A stretch of DNA of 64,000 nt, taken from positions 1-64,000 of the forward strand of contig JADCER010000012.1 of assembly GCA_020249925.1 (NCBI GenBank), written 5' to 3'. Shown here one piece after another: positions 18,417-28,222 of the stretch. The stretch comes from Roseomonas sp. GTDB lineage: Bacteria > Pseudomonadota > Alphaproteobacteria > Acetobacterales > Acetobacteraceae. Each line of letters opens with the position of its first letter. Position 1 is the first letter of the stretch. Made by a program: the position numbers and the translations under genes. Under the pieces are notes generated by a model that was not told the origin of the DNA, searched no databases, and was given only the letters and a program-made list of their open reading frames with translations.

Positions 18417-19406
18417 ATGGCTCGCCTTACTCGACGCAACCTGTTTGCGGCCTCTGGCGCTGGGCTTGCCGCTGGGCTGGCTGCGCCCGCGCTGGCGCAA
18501 GCGCGTTACCCAAGCCGCCCCGTCCAGTTGATTGTCCCCTGGGGGGCTGGTGGCGGCACGGATGCCACCGCCCGCATCGTCGCCAGCCTGCTTGAACGCG
18601 ACCTTGGCCAACCCATCAATGTCGTCAACCGCACTGGCGGTTCGGGTGTCGTGGGGCATAGCGCCATCGCGACCGCCGCGGCTGATGGCTACACTATCGG
18701 CATGATCACGGTTGAGATCACCATGATGCATTGGCAGGGCCTGACCGACCTCAAGCCCACCAGCTACACGCCGCTTGCGCTGATGAATTCGGACCCGCCT
18801 GGCGTAACCGTCGCGCAGAACGCACCCTTCGCCGATATCCGTGCCCTGGCGGAGGCTATCCGCTCACGCCCGCCTGGCAGCTTCCGCGCCTCCGGCACGG
18901 GCCAGGGCGGCATCTGGCATTTGGCGCTGGTGGGTTGGTTGCAGGCGATGGGGCTGCGCGGTGACCATGTGCGTTGGGTACCCTCCAACGGCGCGGCGCC
19001 GGCCATGCAGGAACTTGCCGCTGGCGGCGTTGATATCGTCACCTGCTCAATCCCCGAAGCGCGCGCAATGATTGATGCGAACCGCGCCCGCGCGCTGGCC
19101 ATCATGGCGCCGGCACGCAACCCAATGTTTGCGCAAGTGCCGACGCTGAATGAAACACTCGGCATCAATTACTCGGTCGGTGCCTGGCGCGGCATTGCCG
19201 GGCCGCGCAATATGCCTGCCGAAATCGCAAATACGCTGGGCGCCGCCTTGAAGCGCGCCTTTGATAATCGCGAATTCCAGGACTTCATGGCCTCACGCGG
19301 CTTTGGCACGGTTTGGGGTGATGCGGCGCAATTCGCCACCTTCATGGCGCAGAGCGATGTCGCCATGGGCGAGGCGATGCGCGGCGCTGGCCTCGCGCGT
19401 AGCTGA
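18417..19406 (+). CDS. tctC: Tripartite tricarboxylate transporter substrate-binding protein (TctC)
   Basis: 329-aa periplasmic Bug-family binding protein. The N-terminus has a twin-Arg-like TRRNLFAAS followed by a hydrophobic stretch, with cleavage near ALA-Q at about 26-28. The fold signature YPSRPVQLIVPWGAGGGTD and later SGVVGHSAIATAAADGYT are present. It captures a carboxylate for the TctAB membrane complex encoded immediately downstream. Confidence 0.93.
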   Translation: MARLTRRNLFAASGAGLAAGLAAPALAQARYPSRPVQLIVPWGAGGGTDATARIVASLLERDLGQPINVVNRTGGSGVVGHSAIATAAADGYTIGMITVEITMMHWQGLTDLKPTSYTPLALMNSDPPGVTVAQNAPFADIRALAEAIRSRPPGSFRASGTGQGGIWHLALVGWLQAMGLRGDHVRWVPSNGAAPAMQELAAGGVDIVTCSIPEARAMIDANRARALAIMAPARNPMFAQVPTLNETLGINYSVGAWRGIAGPRNMPAEIANTLGAALKRAFDNREFQDFMASRGFGTVWGDAAQFATFMAQSDVAMGEAMRGAGLARS

Positions 19407-19429
19407 CCACTGACCGGGGGAGCGCCGCG

Positions 19430-19894
19430 TTGCGTCTGAACGATGCGCTCCTCGGCGCAGTGCTGATTGGCTTCGCCGGCTGGGTCTGGTGGCTGACGGG
19501 CTTCTTCCCGCGCTTCCCCGGCCAGGATTACGGGCCAAATCTGTTTCCGCGCATTCTGGCCGCGGGGATCGGTCTTTGCGGTGCGGCGCTGGTGCTGCGC
19601 GGCCTGCGGGCGCGCGGGCCGTTGATCACGCTGGAAGATTGGGTGCGCGATCCCGCCCGGCTTTTGTCCTTCCTGCTGCTGCCGGGCGCGGTGCTGTTCT
19701 ACATCTTCTTCTCGGATTGGCTTGGCTTCATTCCAACCGCTTTTGCGCTGCTGCTCACGCTGTTCCTGTGGTTTCGCGCAAGGCCGGTGGTGGCGCTGCC
19801 GGTGGCAGCCGGGATGACGCTGCTGATGCATTGGCTATTCGCCGGGCTGATGCGCGTGCCGCTGCCGCGCGGCCTGATGGACAGCTTCCTATGA
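19430..19894 (+). CDS. tctB: Tripartite tricarboxylate transporter small membrane subunit (TctB)
   Basis: 154 aa with four hydrophobic segments (about 6-20, 38-57, 81-97 and 100-140 as a pair), the usual TctB topology and length. Start codon TTG at 19430 with GGGGGAG 6 nt upstream. Gene spacing to tctC is 23 nt and to tctA 10 nt, so the three form an operon. Confidence 0.9.
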   Translation: MRLNDALLGAVLIGFAGWVWWLTGFFPRFPGQDYGPNLFPRILAAGIGLCGAALVLRGLRARGPLITLEDWVRDPARLLSFLLLPGAVLFYIFFSDWLGFIPTAFALLLTLFLWFRARPVVALPVAAGMTLLMHWLFAGLMRVPLPRGLMDSFL

Positions 19895-19904
19895 GGGGCA
19901 CGCC

Positions 19905-21401
19905 ATGGAACCGCTGATCCAGGCCTTCGGCCTTGTCTTTGATCCTTTTGTCCTGGCCGTGATTGCGGTCTCGGCGGTATTCGGCATGTTTGTCGGCGCG
20001 ATGCCAGGGCTCACCGCCACCATGGCAACCGCGCTGCTGGTGCCGGTCACCTTCTTCATGCCGCCAGTGCCTGCCCTTGGTGCGATTGTCACGGCGACAG
20101 CCATGGCGATTTTTGCCGGCGATATTCCGGCGGCGATGCTGCGCATGCCGGGCACGCCGGCCTCGGCCGCCTATACCGATGAATCCTATGCCATGACGCA
20201 AAAGGGCCAGTTGAACCTCAATATGGGGGTCAATCTGGTCTTCTCGGTGGCGGGTGGGCTGATCGGGGTTGCGGTGCTGATCGCAGCCGCGCCGGTGCTG
20301 GCGGAATTCGCGCTGAATTTTTCGTCCTTCGAGTATTTCTGGCTCGCTTGTCTTGGCCTGACCTGCGCGGTGTTTCTCACCAATGCCGATCCGGTGAAGG
20401 GCTTCCTCAGCCTTTTCATTGGCTTGTTGCTGGCAACCATTGGGATTGATCCATCGGCAGGCTTTCCCCGCTTCACCTTTGGTGAGGTGGAGCTGATGCA
20501 GGGCGTGAATTTCATCGCCACCATGATCGGCATGTTCGCGGTGAGCGAGCTGCTGCGTGGCGTGACCTCTCTCCGTGAAGCGGGGCAGGTAGTGGTGCAG
20601 CAGGTCGGCAATATGTTTCGCGGCCTTGGTGATGTTGCGCGGCGCTATTGGTTCAATTTCCTGCGCGGGAGTGCGATCGGCACGGTCATTGGTGCGCTTC
20701 CCGGCGCTGGCGCCGATATCGCGGCCTGGATCAGCTATGCCGTTTCCAAGCGCTTTTCGAAGGAGCCGGAGAAATTCGGCACTGGCCATGTCGAGGGGAT
20801 CGTGGACAGCACATCGGCCAATAATTCGGCGCTGGGGGGCGCCTGGATACCGGCGCTTGTCTTTGGCATTCCGGGTGATTCGATTACGGCCATTGTCATT
20901 GGCGTGCTTTACATGAAGGGCATGAATCCGGGGCCGACCGTATTCACCGAAAACCCGCAGCTTATTTATGCCGTCTTCCTGATTTTCATCCTGGCCAATC
21001 TGATCATGCTGCCGCTGGGCTGGGCCGCGATCAAAAGCGCACGCCAGGTGCTGCGCACGCCGCGCAATATCCTGCTGCCGGTGATATTGCTGTTCTGTAT
21101 TGTCGGCAGCTTCGCGATGACGAATAGCCTTTATGGTGTTGCGATCATGCTGGCCATGGGGCTGTTTGGCTGGTTCCTGGAAAGCCACGGCATCCCTGTA
21201 GCGCCGCTGATCCTGGGCCTGGTGCTTGGCGAAATGCTGGAACAGACCTTTGTGCAGAACATGATCAAGACGGATGGTAATCTGATCGCCTTCTTCAGCC
21301 GGCCGATTGCGGGCGCGCTTGGCATTGCGACCGTACTGATCTGGGGCATCATGTTCCTGCGCGTAGTGCGCCCGGCGCGGCGCGGTATCTTGCGCGCCTG
21401 A
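19905..21401 (+). CDS. tctA: Tripartite tricarboxylate transporter large permease (TctA)
   Basis: 498-aa integral membrane protein with about 11-12 spans. TctA signatures are VGAMPGLTATMA near residue 30 and the second repeat GALPGAGADIAAWISYA near 265, with GIPGDSITA in the third quarter. It uses the cation gradient to import the carboxylate delivered by TctC. Last gene of tctCBA. Confidence 0.95.
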   Translation: MEPLIQAFGLVFDPFVLAVIAVSAVFGMFVGAMPGLTATMATALLVPVTFFMPPVPALGAIVTATAMAIFAGDIPAAMLRMPGTPASAAYTDESYAMTQKGQLNLNMGVNLVFSVAGGLIGVAVLIAAAPVLAEFALNFSSFEYFWLACLGLTCAVFLTNADPVKGFLSLFIGLLLATIGIDPSAGFPRFTFGEVELMQGVNFIATMIGMFAVSELLRGVTSLREAGQVVVQQVGNMFRGLGDVARRYWFNFLRGSAIGTVIGALPGAGADIAAWISYAVSKRFSKEPEKFGTGHVEGIVDSTSANNSALGGAWIPALVFGIPGDSITAIVIGVLYMKGMNPGPTVFTENPQLIYAVFLIFILANLIMLPLGWAAIKSARQVLRTPRNILLPVILLFCIVGSFAMTNSLYGVAIMLAMGLFGWFLESHGIPVAPLILGLVLGEMLEQTFVQNMIKTDGNLIAFFSRPIAGALGIATVLIWGIMFLRVVRPARRGILRA

Positions 21402-21552
21402 CGCGGTCTGAGCATTCCGCGCCGCGACTCTGCTGCCATGGAAAGCTTTCCGTGTCAGACGCGCGGGTTGCCTGATGCCGAAAGCTGCTTTCGGGTGGAA
21501 GTGGGAAACTCGTCCCTGGCGAAGCTGCGAATAAGGGAATGGGTTTCAGGCG
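21402..21552. other. Gap between convergent tctA and lgt
   Basis: 151 bp without an ORF. It contains the small hairpin CCGAAAG-CTG-CTTTCGG (about 21479-21496) and the palindrome GGAAAGCTTTCC. Either could end tctA transcripts; neither has a U-tract. Confidence 0.35.
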
Positions 21553-22356
21553 TCAGGCTGGCCTATTGCGCCTGACCCCGCGCAGCACCAGCCAAGCCCC
21601 CACCGCAATCATGGGCAGCGACAGCAATTGCCCCATGGTGGCGCCGGCGAACAGAAAGCCCAGATGCGCATCGGGCTGGCGGAAGAACTCACCCGTAAAA
21701 CGTGCGAAGCCATAGCCGGCCAGGAAAACGCCTGAAAGCACGCCGGCACGCGCGCGCACCGCTGGGCGGTAAACCAGCACCATCAGCAGGATGAACAGGC
21801 ACAACCCCTCAAGCCCTGCCTGGTAAAGCTGCGATGGGTGGCGGGGATCAGGCCCTGCGCCCGGAAAAACCATGGCCCAGGGTACGTCACTCACCCGGCC
21901 CCAAAGCTCTCCATTGATGAAATTCGCCAAGCGCCCAAGGAAGATTCCAATCGGCACCACGCAGACCACGCGATCGGAAAACGCCACCCAATCCAGCCCC
22001 TGGCGGCGGGTGAAAAAATACAGCGCCAGAATCACCCCAAGCGCGCCGCCATGGAAGGACATGCCGCCCTGCCACAAATAGAAAATCTCCCAAGGCGCCC
22101 TCAGGAAAATATCGGGGCGATAGAAGATCACATAGCCAAAGCGCCCGCCCAGAATAATGCCAAGCGTCACCCAGGTGACGAAATCATCCACCTGTTCGGG
22201 GGTCGCCACCTTCGGCCCCAGCACCACCAGCCGCCGCGCAAGCCGCCAGCCCAGTACAATCCCGGCAATATAAGCCAAAGCATACCAGCGAATGGCAAAG
22301 GGGCCGATCTGAACCAGCACCGGGTCAATCATCGGAAAGGGCATGGCGAAGAACAT
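21553..22356 (-). CDS. lgt: Prolipoprotein diacylglyceryl transferase
   Basis: 267-aa inner-membrane enzyme that transfers diacylglyceryl to the lipobox Cys of prolipoproteins. Seven hydrophobic segments, the Lgt signature GRLANFINGELWGR and an N-terminal IRWYALAYIAGI region. The start at 22356 overlaps the hldD stop (TGATG). With lnt at 6083 and lipoproteins at 54.7 and 55.3 kb, two steps of the maturation pathway are in this window. Confidence 0.95.
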   Translation of the reverse strand: MFFAMPFPMIDPVLVQIGPFAIRWYALAYIAGIVLGWRLARRLVVLGPKVATPEQVDDFVTWVTLGIILGGRFGYVIFYRPDIFLRAPWEIFYLWQGGMSFHGGALGVILALYFFTRRQGLDWVAFSDRVVCVVPIGIFLGRLANFINGELWGRVSDVPWAMVFPGAGPDPRHPSQLYQAGLEGLCLFILLMVLVYRPAVRARAGVLSGVFLAGYGFARFTGEFFRQPDAHLGFLFAGATMGQLLSLPMIAVGAWLVLRGVRRNRPA

Positions 22357-23339
22357 CAGGCGAAGGGGTCCTCGGCCCGCAGCAGCACATCACGCACATA
22401 GGAAGCGACACCCGCTTCCAGCGTGATTGGGTTCTTGCGAAAGCCCGCCGCGCGCAGGCGTTCCATGCGCGCTTCGGTGAAATACTGATAGCCGCCCTTC
22501 AGATCATCCGGCATCGGCACAAAACGGATATCGGGCGCACGGTCCAAGGCCGCGTAAATGGCGCGTGTCAGGTCAAGAAAGCTCCGCGCCTGGCCGCTGC
22601 CGATATTGAACAGGCCGGAAACACCGGGATTGTCGTGCAGCCAGAGCATTGCCGCCACACAATCATCCACATGCACGAAATCGCGCTGTTGTTCGCCATC
22701 GGCGATGCCGTCGCGGTCTGAGGCGAAAAGTGTGGCGGCATCCCCGCCCATGATCTGGCGGAACTTATGCAACACCACACTCGCCATGCGGCCCTTATGG
22801 TGTTCATTCGGGCCATAGACATTGAAGAGGCGTAAGCCCGCCCATTGCGGCGGCCGCGCCCGCCCGCGCGTCAGCATCTGCGCCACGCGCCGATCGAAGG
22901 CGAGCTTCGACCAGCCATAGAGATTGAGCGGCCGTAGTTTCGCGAGTGCCGCTTCCGACCCATCATCATCAAAGCCAAGCGCACCATCGCCATAGGTCGC
23001 TGCGGAAGATGCATAGATGAAGGGCACGCCGCGCTTGGCGCACCAATCCCATAGGCGTTGCGACAGGGTGATATTCACTGCGGCCACCAGATCGCCATCG
23101 GACTCCGTGGTGGCGCTGATCGCGCCCATATGAAACACCGCTTCCACCGGCGCCCCAGCCCCCAGGAAATCCCACAGCCCCTCAGGCGGGATCACGCCGG
23201 CAATCGGGTGCTTGGCCAGGTTGCGCCACTTCACCCCCTGGCGCAGGCGGTCCACTACCATCACCTCTGCCCCGCGGGCGCAAAGCGCGGCAACCAGGTT
23301 CGAGCCGATGAAACCGGCCCCGCCAGTGACAATATACAT
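22356..23339 (-). CDS. hldD: ADP-L-glycero-D-manno-heptose 6-epimerase
   Basis: 327-aa extended SDR. The NAD(P) motif TGGAGFIGSN begins at residue 5; catalytic Tyr-Lys is in YGWSKLAFD; QRDFVHVDD is typical of HldD. It makes the L,D-heptose donor for the LPS inner core. The ATG at 23339 is chosen because the Rossmann strand begins at once. Overlaps lgt by 1 nt. Confidence 0.93.
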   Translation of the reverse strand: MYIVTGGAGFIGSNLVAALCARGAEVMVVDRLRQGVKWRNLAKHPIAGVIPPEGLWDFLGAGAPVEAVFHMGAISATTESDGDLVAAVNITLSQRLWDWCAKRGVPFIYASSAATYGDGALGFDDDGSEAALAKLRPLNLYGWSKLAFDRRVAQMLTRGRARPPQWAGLRLFNVYGPNEHHKGRMASVVLHKFRQIMGGDAATLFASDRDGIADGEQQRDFVHVDDCVAAMLWLHDNPGVSGLFNIGSGQARSFLDLTRAIYAALDRAPDIRFVPMPDDLKGGYQYFTEARMERLRAAGFRKNPITLEAGVASYVRDVLLRAEDPFA

Positions 23340-23428
23340 GGGCGGTCTTTTTACCCTCGGCCTTGAGCGATACCTCTCAAGCGTATAGGCCGTGGGTGGA
23401 TGGACCGGCAAGCAAGGGCCGAAAGGGC

Positions 23429-23725
23429 ATGGCGATGAAGGATCAGGGAAGCGGGCGCGCCCGCGTGATGGATGACCTGGCGGGCATGGCGGGCGGCGCC
23501 TTTTCGGTGCTGACCGGCATTCGGGCAGAGATTGAGGCCATCGCGAAGGCCCAGGCTGAGGCGATTATCCGCCGGCTGGACCTGGTCCGGCGGGAGGAAT
23601 TGGACGCCGCCATGGATGTCGCCCGGCGCGCCCGGGAACAGGCGGAAGACCTGGCCGCGCGTGTTGCGGCCTTGGAGGCCCGCCCAGCCCCGAAAAGCAG
23701 TGGCAAATCCTCATCCGGTACGTGA
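23429..23725 (+). CDS. Accessory factor UbiK/BMFP family protein
   Basis: About 98 aa. It has an amphipathic N-terminal half (MDDLAGMAGGAFSVLTGIRAE) and a C-terminal coiled coil (REELDAAMDVARRAREQAEDL), the layout of UbiK (YqiC/BMFP), a trimeric ubiquinone-biosynthesis accessory factor. The ATG at 23429 follows GAAAGGG; an earlier in-frame ATG at 23363 overlaps the hldD promoter side. Confidence 0.85.
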   Translation: MAMKDQGSGRARVMDDLAGMAGGAFSVLTGIRAEIEAIAKAQAEAIIRRLDLVRREELDAAMDVARRAREQAEDLAARVAALEARPAPKSSGKSSSGT

Positions 23726-23858
23726 AGACGGGTTTGTAACCTATTCGCCCTTGCGGTGGGATTCCGCACCTGCGTAATCTCCCGCTTGTGGTCGCCGGCC
23801 CGATTCGCACACCAGATGTTGGGGTGCAGGCTGGCTGATCGGAAAGGGGGAGTTTCCG

Positions 23859-24362
23859 ATGTCCGCCTCTCTGCATACTGAAATTGACCGCGTCATCAAT
23901 CCCTTGGACGTGCTGGAGCAGATTATCGCCGGCAATGAATGGGTGTTTGAACGCCGGTCTGACGAAGAAATGGCCGCCGAAGCGCCGGGGAAATGGTGCG
24001 ATTACGGGCTGCATTTCTCCTGGTCCTCTGAGATGAGCGCCATGGCCTTTACCTGTGCCTTTGACCTGAAAGTGCCCGCGGCGCGGCGGGAAAAGCTCTA
24101 TGAATTGCTCGCACTTGCCAATGACCGGCTGTGGATCGGGCATTTCGGCATTGAATCGGAAGAAGGCGTGCCGGTGTTTCGCCATTCCGTACTGCTGCGC
24201 GGCGCGCCGGGGGCCTCGGCCGAAAGCCTGGAAGATATGGTGGATATCGCGCTCACGGAATGCGAGCGGTTTTTCCCGGCTTTCCAATTCGTGCTCTGGG
24301 GCGGGAAAAGCCCGGCCGATGCGCTGGCCGCCGCCATGCTGGATTGCGTGGGCGAAGCGTAA
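23859..24362 (+). CDS. YbjN domain-containing protein
   Basis: 167-aa soluble protein with the T3SS-chaperone-like YbjN fold (FTCAFDLKVPAARREKLYELLALAN..LWIGHFGI). Function is unknown; the gene lies directly upstream of proC in many alphaproteobacteria, as here (55-bp gap). AAAGGGGGAG precedes the ATG. Confidence 0.9.
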   Translation: MSASLHTEIDRVINPLDVLEQIIAGNEWVFERRSDEEMAAEAPGKWCDYGLHFSWSSEMSAMAFTCAFDLKVPAARREKLYELLALANDRLWIGHFGIESEEGVPVFRHSVLLRGAPGASAESLEDMVDIALTECERFFPAFQFVLWGGKSPADALAAAMLDCVGEA

Positions 24363-24417
24363 GGGTATCGGCGCGGGGGTGATTGCCCGCGCCTGATTTC
24401 AAAGGCAATCTGGGGGC

Positions 24418-25230
24418 ATGAGCGAAAAACTCCCCCCGATCCTTCTTATTGGCTGCGGCAAGATGGGCGGCGCCATGCTGTCCGGCTGGCTGGAGCAAGG
24501 TTTGTCTGACGCCGTGGTGGTGGAGCCCCATGCGCCGGCAGTGGCTGCCTTTGCCGGGCGGGTGCGCGTGGTGGCGGATGCCGGGGCGATCCCGGCCGAT
24601 TTCCGCCCGGCAGCGGTGGTGGCTGCCATCAAACCCCAGGAAGCGCCCGCAAGCCTGCCGGCCTATGCGCGCTTTGCCGGGCAGGGGGCCTTGTTCCTGT
24701 CCATCATGGCCGGGCGGTCCATTGCTTCCATGCAGGCGGCGCTTGGTACCGGCACGGCGGTAGTGCGTGCCATGCCCAATACGCCAGCCGCCATTCGCCA
24801 AGGTTTCACGGCGGCCTTTGCCGGGCCTGGGGTGACGCCGGCGCAACGCGCGCTGGCCGATGCATTGCTGTCCGCGATTGGTGAAGTGGCCTGGGTGGAT
24901 CAGGAAGATCAGATCAATCCCGTCACTGCGGTCTCCGGCGGTGGCCCGGCCTATGTGTTTCTATTGGCCGAGGTGTTGGAAGCCGCCGCGGTGGAACAGG
25001 GCCTGCCGCGCGATCTTGCGCGGCGCATGGCACGCGCCACAGTGGCGGGGTCTGGTGCGCTTTTGGGTGCCAGCGAACAGGACGCTGCCGATCTCCGCCG
25101 CGCCGTGACCAGCCCCAAGGGCACGACGGAGCGCGCGCTTGCGGTATTGATGGAACCGGATGCCTGGCCCAAGGCAATGTCGCGCGCCATCCAAGCGGCG
25201 ACGGACAGGGCGCGGGAATTGGCGGGCTAG
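24418..25230 (+). CDS. proC: Pyrroline-5-carboxylate reductase
   Basis: 270 aa. N-terminal Rossmann motif GCGKMGGAMLSGW, the PNTPA motif (RAMPNTPAAI), and the C-terminal ProC signature with SGGGPAYVFLLAEVLEAAAV. It reduces P5C to proline with NAD(P)H. Normal length; co-directional with YbjN. Confidence 0.96.
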   Translation: MSEKLPPILLIGCGKMGGAMLSGWLEQGLSDAVVVEPHAPAVAAFAGRVRVVADAGAIPADFRPAAVVAAIKPQEAPASLPAYARFAGQGALFLSIMAGRSIASMQAALGTGTAVVRAMPNTPAAIRQGFTAAFAGPGVTPAQRALADALLSAIGEVAWVDQEDQINPVTAVSGGGPAYVFLLAEVLEAAAVEQGLPRDLARRMARATVAGSGALLGASEQDAADLRRAVTSPKGTTERALAVLMEPDAWPKAMSRAIQAATDRARELAG

Positions 25231-25330
25231 CGCCAGGGCGACCACGCCCGCGAAGACCCTGGCGCCCGGCCGCAAAACCCATCAGTCTTCAGAAAATTGA
25301 CTGTTTGTTTTTGGCAAAGGTTCTTTCGGC

Positions 25331-26260
25331 ATGCCGCGTGTCGTTTTCGCGCTTCCATTCCGCAGCAATGTGGTTTCTGGCGGTCAGAAGATGATCTACC
25401 AGGCCGCCGGCATGCTGGCGCGCCATGGCGTTGATGCGGTGGTCTGGCAGCGCCACGGACGCCCTGGCTGGTTCGCATCCGACGCGCCGCATTGCCATGA
25501 TCGCCCGCCTCTTGCGGCCAATGACCTTGTGGTATTGCCCGAAGATGTCCCGGTATCTGCGGCGCTGCAATTGCTGGAAGGTGTTGGGCCACGGCGAATT
25601 CTTTTTTGTCAAAATCCCTTTCATTACCTCAGGACGCGCTTTGCTGATCCGGCGCCTTTTGTCTGGGATGGCGTCATGACCGTCGGTGCTGGCAGCGCCA
25701 GGCTTGTCAGGCGCGTGAGCGGCGCGGCTTCCACCCATCTTGTCCAGGTGTCGGTCAATGGCGCGATCTTCCGCCCTGGTGCAAAACGGCTAAGCATCTG
25801 CACGGTTCCGCGCAAACTCCCATCCGATTATGAGGCAATCATCGCTGGCCTCAGGCATTTGCACCCGCAGTTTGCCTCCATCCCCGTGACGCGTATTGAA
25901 AACATGCCTGAAAGCGCCGTCGCCGAGACGATGGCGGGCAGCGCCGTTTTTCTCAGCCTATCCCACCGAGAATCATTTGGTCTGACGCCCATGGAAGCCA
26001 TGGCATCAGGTTGCGCTGTTGTCGGCTATCATGGCTGGGGCGGGCTGGACTACGCTAACGCCTCCAATGGCCGCTGGTTCGGCCATGATGAGGTGGAAGG
26101 CGTCATTGATGCTCTCGCCGAGGTTTTGGAGGGGCAGCGCCAGAATGATCCCTTGATAGCCTCCATGATCGCCGCTGGCCGCGAAACCGCCTCCGCCTAT
26201 TCGCCCGCCAAATCAGAGGCCAGCTTTCTTGCCGCCTTCCGTGCTTTCGGGGCGCTTTGA
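25331..26260 (+). CDS. Glycosyltransferase family 4-like protein
   Basis: 309 aa, GT-B fold. N-terminal acceptor half with SNVVSGGQKMIYQ; the C-terminal donor half has the E-X7-E nucleotide-sugar motif in HRESFGLTPMEAMASGC. It is shorter than classical GT4 enzymes. Acceptor unknown; it stands alone between proC and the TetR gene, with a modestly AT-richer 5' flank. Confidence 0.8.
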   Translation: MPRVVFALPFRSNVVSGGQKMIYQAAGMLARHGVDAVVWQRHGRPGWFASDAPHCHDRPPLAANDLVVLPEDVPVSAALQLLEGVGPRRILFCQNPFHYLRTRFADPAPFVWDGVMTVGAGSARLVRRVSGAASTHLVQVSVNGAIFRPGAKRLSICTVPRKLPSDYEAIIAGLRHLHPQFASIPVTRIENMPESAVAETMAGSAVFLSLSHRESFGLTPMEAMASGCAVVGYHGWGGLDYANASNGRWFGHDEVEGVIDALAEVLEGQRQNDPLIASMIAAGRETASAYSPAKSEASFLAAFRAFGAL

Positions 26261-26374
26261 CGTGATCCGGTCTTTTGTTGATGGCCGCGACGGCGAAGAG
26301 TCGTTCAGCAGGCCAGCGCGGCTGCCCTGATCTTCCTCTGGCGCGGGGTGACCGTTTTGGCTTATCTTCCCGCC

Positions 26375-26992
26375 ATGTCCCAGCCTTCTGACGATGAACG
26401 CCTGATCGCCGCGCTGTGGCGCGTGATTGCCGCGCATGGCTGGCCCGGTCTTTCCATGCGCCGCCTTGCTGCTGAGGCGGGGGTGGAAGTCGCCACCCTA
26501 CGCGAACGCTTCCCGACCCGGCTGGATGTGCTGCTGCTGCATGGCCGTATGATGGATCAGGCCGTGCTGGCGGGCACCATTCCAGGCCAGGGCGGTTCGG
26601 CGCGCGATAGGATTTTCGATGTGCTGATGCGCCGGCTGGATGCCATGCAGCCGCATCGGGAAGGCATTTTGCGCCTATTCGAAGATATGCGCCGCGACCC
26701 CGCGCTGGCGCTGGCACTCGCGCCCCATATCGGCATTGCCATGCGCTGGATGCTGGAAGCGGCCGAGGTTGAGTCGAAAAGCTGCGAAGCGCGGCTATTG
26801 GCGCTCGGGCTTGCTGGCGTGTGGCTGGCGACCATTCGCGCTTGGGTGGGCGATGACAGCCCGGATATGGGTGCGACCATGGCAGCGCTTGATTCAGCGC
26901 TTGATCGGGCGGAACGGATCGCTCGCCCGCTTGGCCTGCTCCGGGGCGAAGCCGCGCCGCCCCCCTCTGCGGAAGCTGCCGAAACTTCGTGA
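26375..26992 (+). CDS. TetR-family transcriptional regulator
   Basis: About 205 aa. An N-terminal HTH (WPGLSMRRLAAEAGVEVATLRERF) is followed by a helical ligand-binding region. It lies 51 bp upstream of a phasin gene on the same strand and might control PHB granule or membrane lipid genes; that link is only positional. An in-frame ATG at 26348 is the alternative start. Confidence 0.82.
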   Translation: MSQPSDDERLIAALWRVIAAHGWPGLSMRRLAAEAGVEVATLRERFPTRLDVLLLHGRMMDQAVLAGTIPGQGGSARDRIFDVLMRRLDAMQPHREGILRLFEDMRRDPALALALAPHIGIAMRWMLEAAEVESKSCEARLLALGLAGVWLATIRAWVGDDSPDMGATMAALDSALDRAERIARPLGLLRGEAAPPPSAEAAETS

Positions 26993-27043
26993 CCTTGGGC
27001 CTGGGCGGTCTATACTGGGCGTCCATCACAATGGAGGCCCCCC

Positions 27044-27478
27044 ATGACCGACCCCTTCAGCTTCAAGCCCAACCTCGACATCACCAAAATCATGGCCGAG
27101 TTTCGCTTGCCCGCCATGCCGGACATGACCGAACTCGCCAAGGCGCAGCAGAAGAACCTGGAAGCCATTACGGCGGCCAATAAGGTGGCACTGGAAGGGG
27201 CGCGCGCGGTTGCCGAACGGCATATGGAAATCGTGCAGCAATCGGTCGCGGAGATGCAGGATGCCATGCGCGCCATGGCAAGCCCGGGCGACATGCAGGA
27301 ACAGGCCGCGAAGCGCGCCGAAATGGCCAAGGCCGCTTATGAACGCGCCGTTGGGCAGATGCAGGAATTGGCTGATCTGATTCAAAGATCAAGCGGCGAA
27401 GCGCTATCGGTACTGCATAAGCGCTTTGCCGAGGCGATGGAGGAAGTGAAAAACCTCTCCACCGACAAGAAGGCGTGA
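27044..27478 (+). CDS. Phasin family protein
   Basis: 144 aa, almost entirely amphipathic helix (AKAQQKNLEAITAANKVALE is the family-type core), with no Cys and many Ala, Glu and Met. Phasins coat polyhydroxyalkanoate granules. AATGGAGG lies 10 nt before the ATG. Confidence 0.9.
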   Translation: MTDPFSFKPNLDITKIMAEFRLPAMPDMTELAKAQQKNLEAITAANKVALEGARAVAERHMEIVQQSVAEMQDAMRAMASPGDMQEQAAKRAEMAKAAYERAVGQMQELADLIQRSSGEALSVLHKRFAEAMEEVKNLSTDKKA

Positions 27479-27515
27479 TGTGCGTGGCGCGGGGGCATGC
27501 CCCGCGCCGCCATCA

Positions 27516-28181
27516 TCACCCCAAATGCTTGGCGAAGAAGGCCAGCGTGCGTTCCTGCGCCAGGGCCGCATCCTTCGCCACATAGGAACCGCGCTCATCA
27601 CAGCCAAAGCCGTGACCCGCGCCCATATAGACGAAGATTTCAACTTCCTTGCGCGCGGCGCGGATGGCTTCCACGTCGCTCATGGGGATTGAGGCATCGG
27701 TTTCGCCGAAATGAAGCTGCGTCGGGCAATTCGGCACCTCATCCTTCGCCGCCGCAATGCCGCCGCCATACCAGCCGACGGAAGCTGAGAAGGCGCTGGT
27801 CCGCGTCGCGCCATGCCAGGCGACCGTGCCGCCCCAGCAATAGCCGACAATGCCGCGCTTGGCTTGGCGGGGCAGGGCGGCGGCGGCGGCGAGCACATCC
27901 AGCACGGTCTTGCCGGCATCAATCTTGCCGCGCAATTCGCGCCCGCGCGCCAGATCGGCGGCGTCATAGCCAAGCTCCACATTGCGCTCGGCACGGTCAA
28001 AAAGCTGCGGCGCGATCACCGCATAGCCGGCGGCGGCAAAATCATCGCAGAGCTTGCGAATGTGGCGGTTCACGCCAAAGATTTCCTGCGTCACCACCAG
28101 GGCGCGCGCGGCATCCTGCGGGCCGGTGCGATAGGCTTGCAGGCGAAAACCATCAGCAGCGGTAAGTGAGATCATCGGCAT
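27516..28181 (-). CDS. Dienelactone hydrolase family protein
   Basis: 221-aa alpha/beta hydrolase. The nucleophile is Cys in GYCWGG, the catalytic His is in GAGHGFG near the C-terminus, and EIFGVNRHIRKLCDDFA is the family N-terminal motif. It is likely a cytosolic hydrolase of lactones or esters; the true substrate is unknown. Divergent from the DUF4169 gene. Confidence 0.9.
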   Translation of the reverse strand: MPMISLTAADGFRLQAYRTGPQDAARALVVTQEIFGVNRHIRKLCDDFAAAGYAVIAPQLFDRAERNVELGYDAADLARGRELRGKIDAGKTVLDVLAAAAALPRQAKRGIVGYCWGGTVAWHGATRTSAFSASVGWYGGGIAAAKDEVPNCPTQLHFGETDASIPMSDVEAIRAARKEVEIFVYMGAGHGFGCDERGSYVAKDAALAQERTLAFFAKHLG

Positions 28182-28222
28182 GGGCGTTTTCCTTCCAAGT
28201 GAGATGTGCCTATCCTGATGGC

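Noticed and set aside
19755-21188. 477-codon minus-strand frame
   Set aside because: Antisense to tctA; His/Arg-rich composition without domains.
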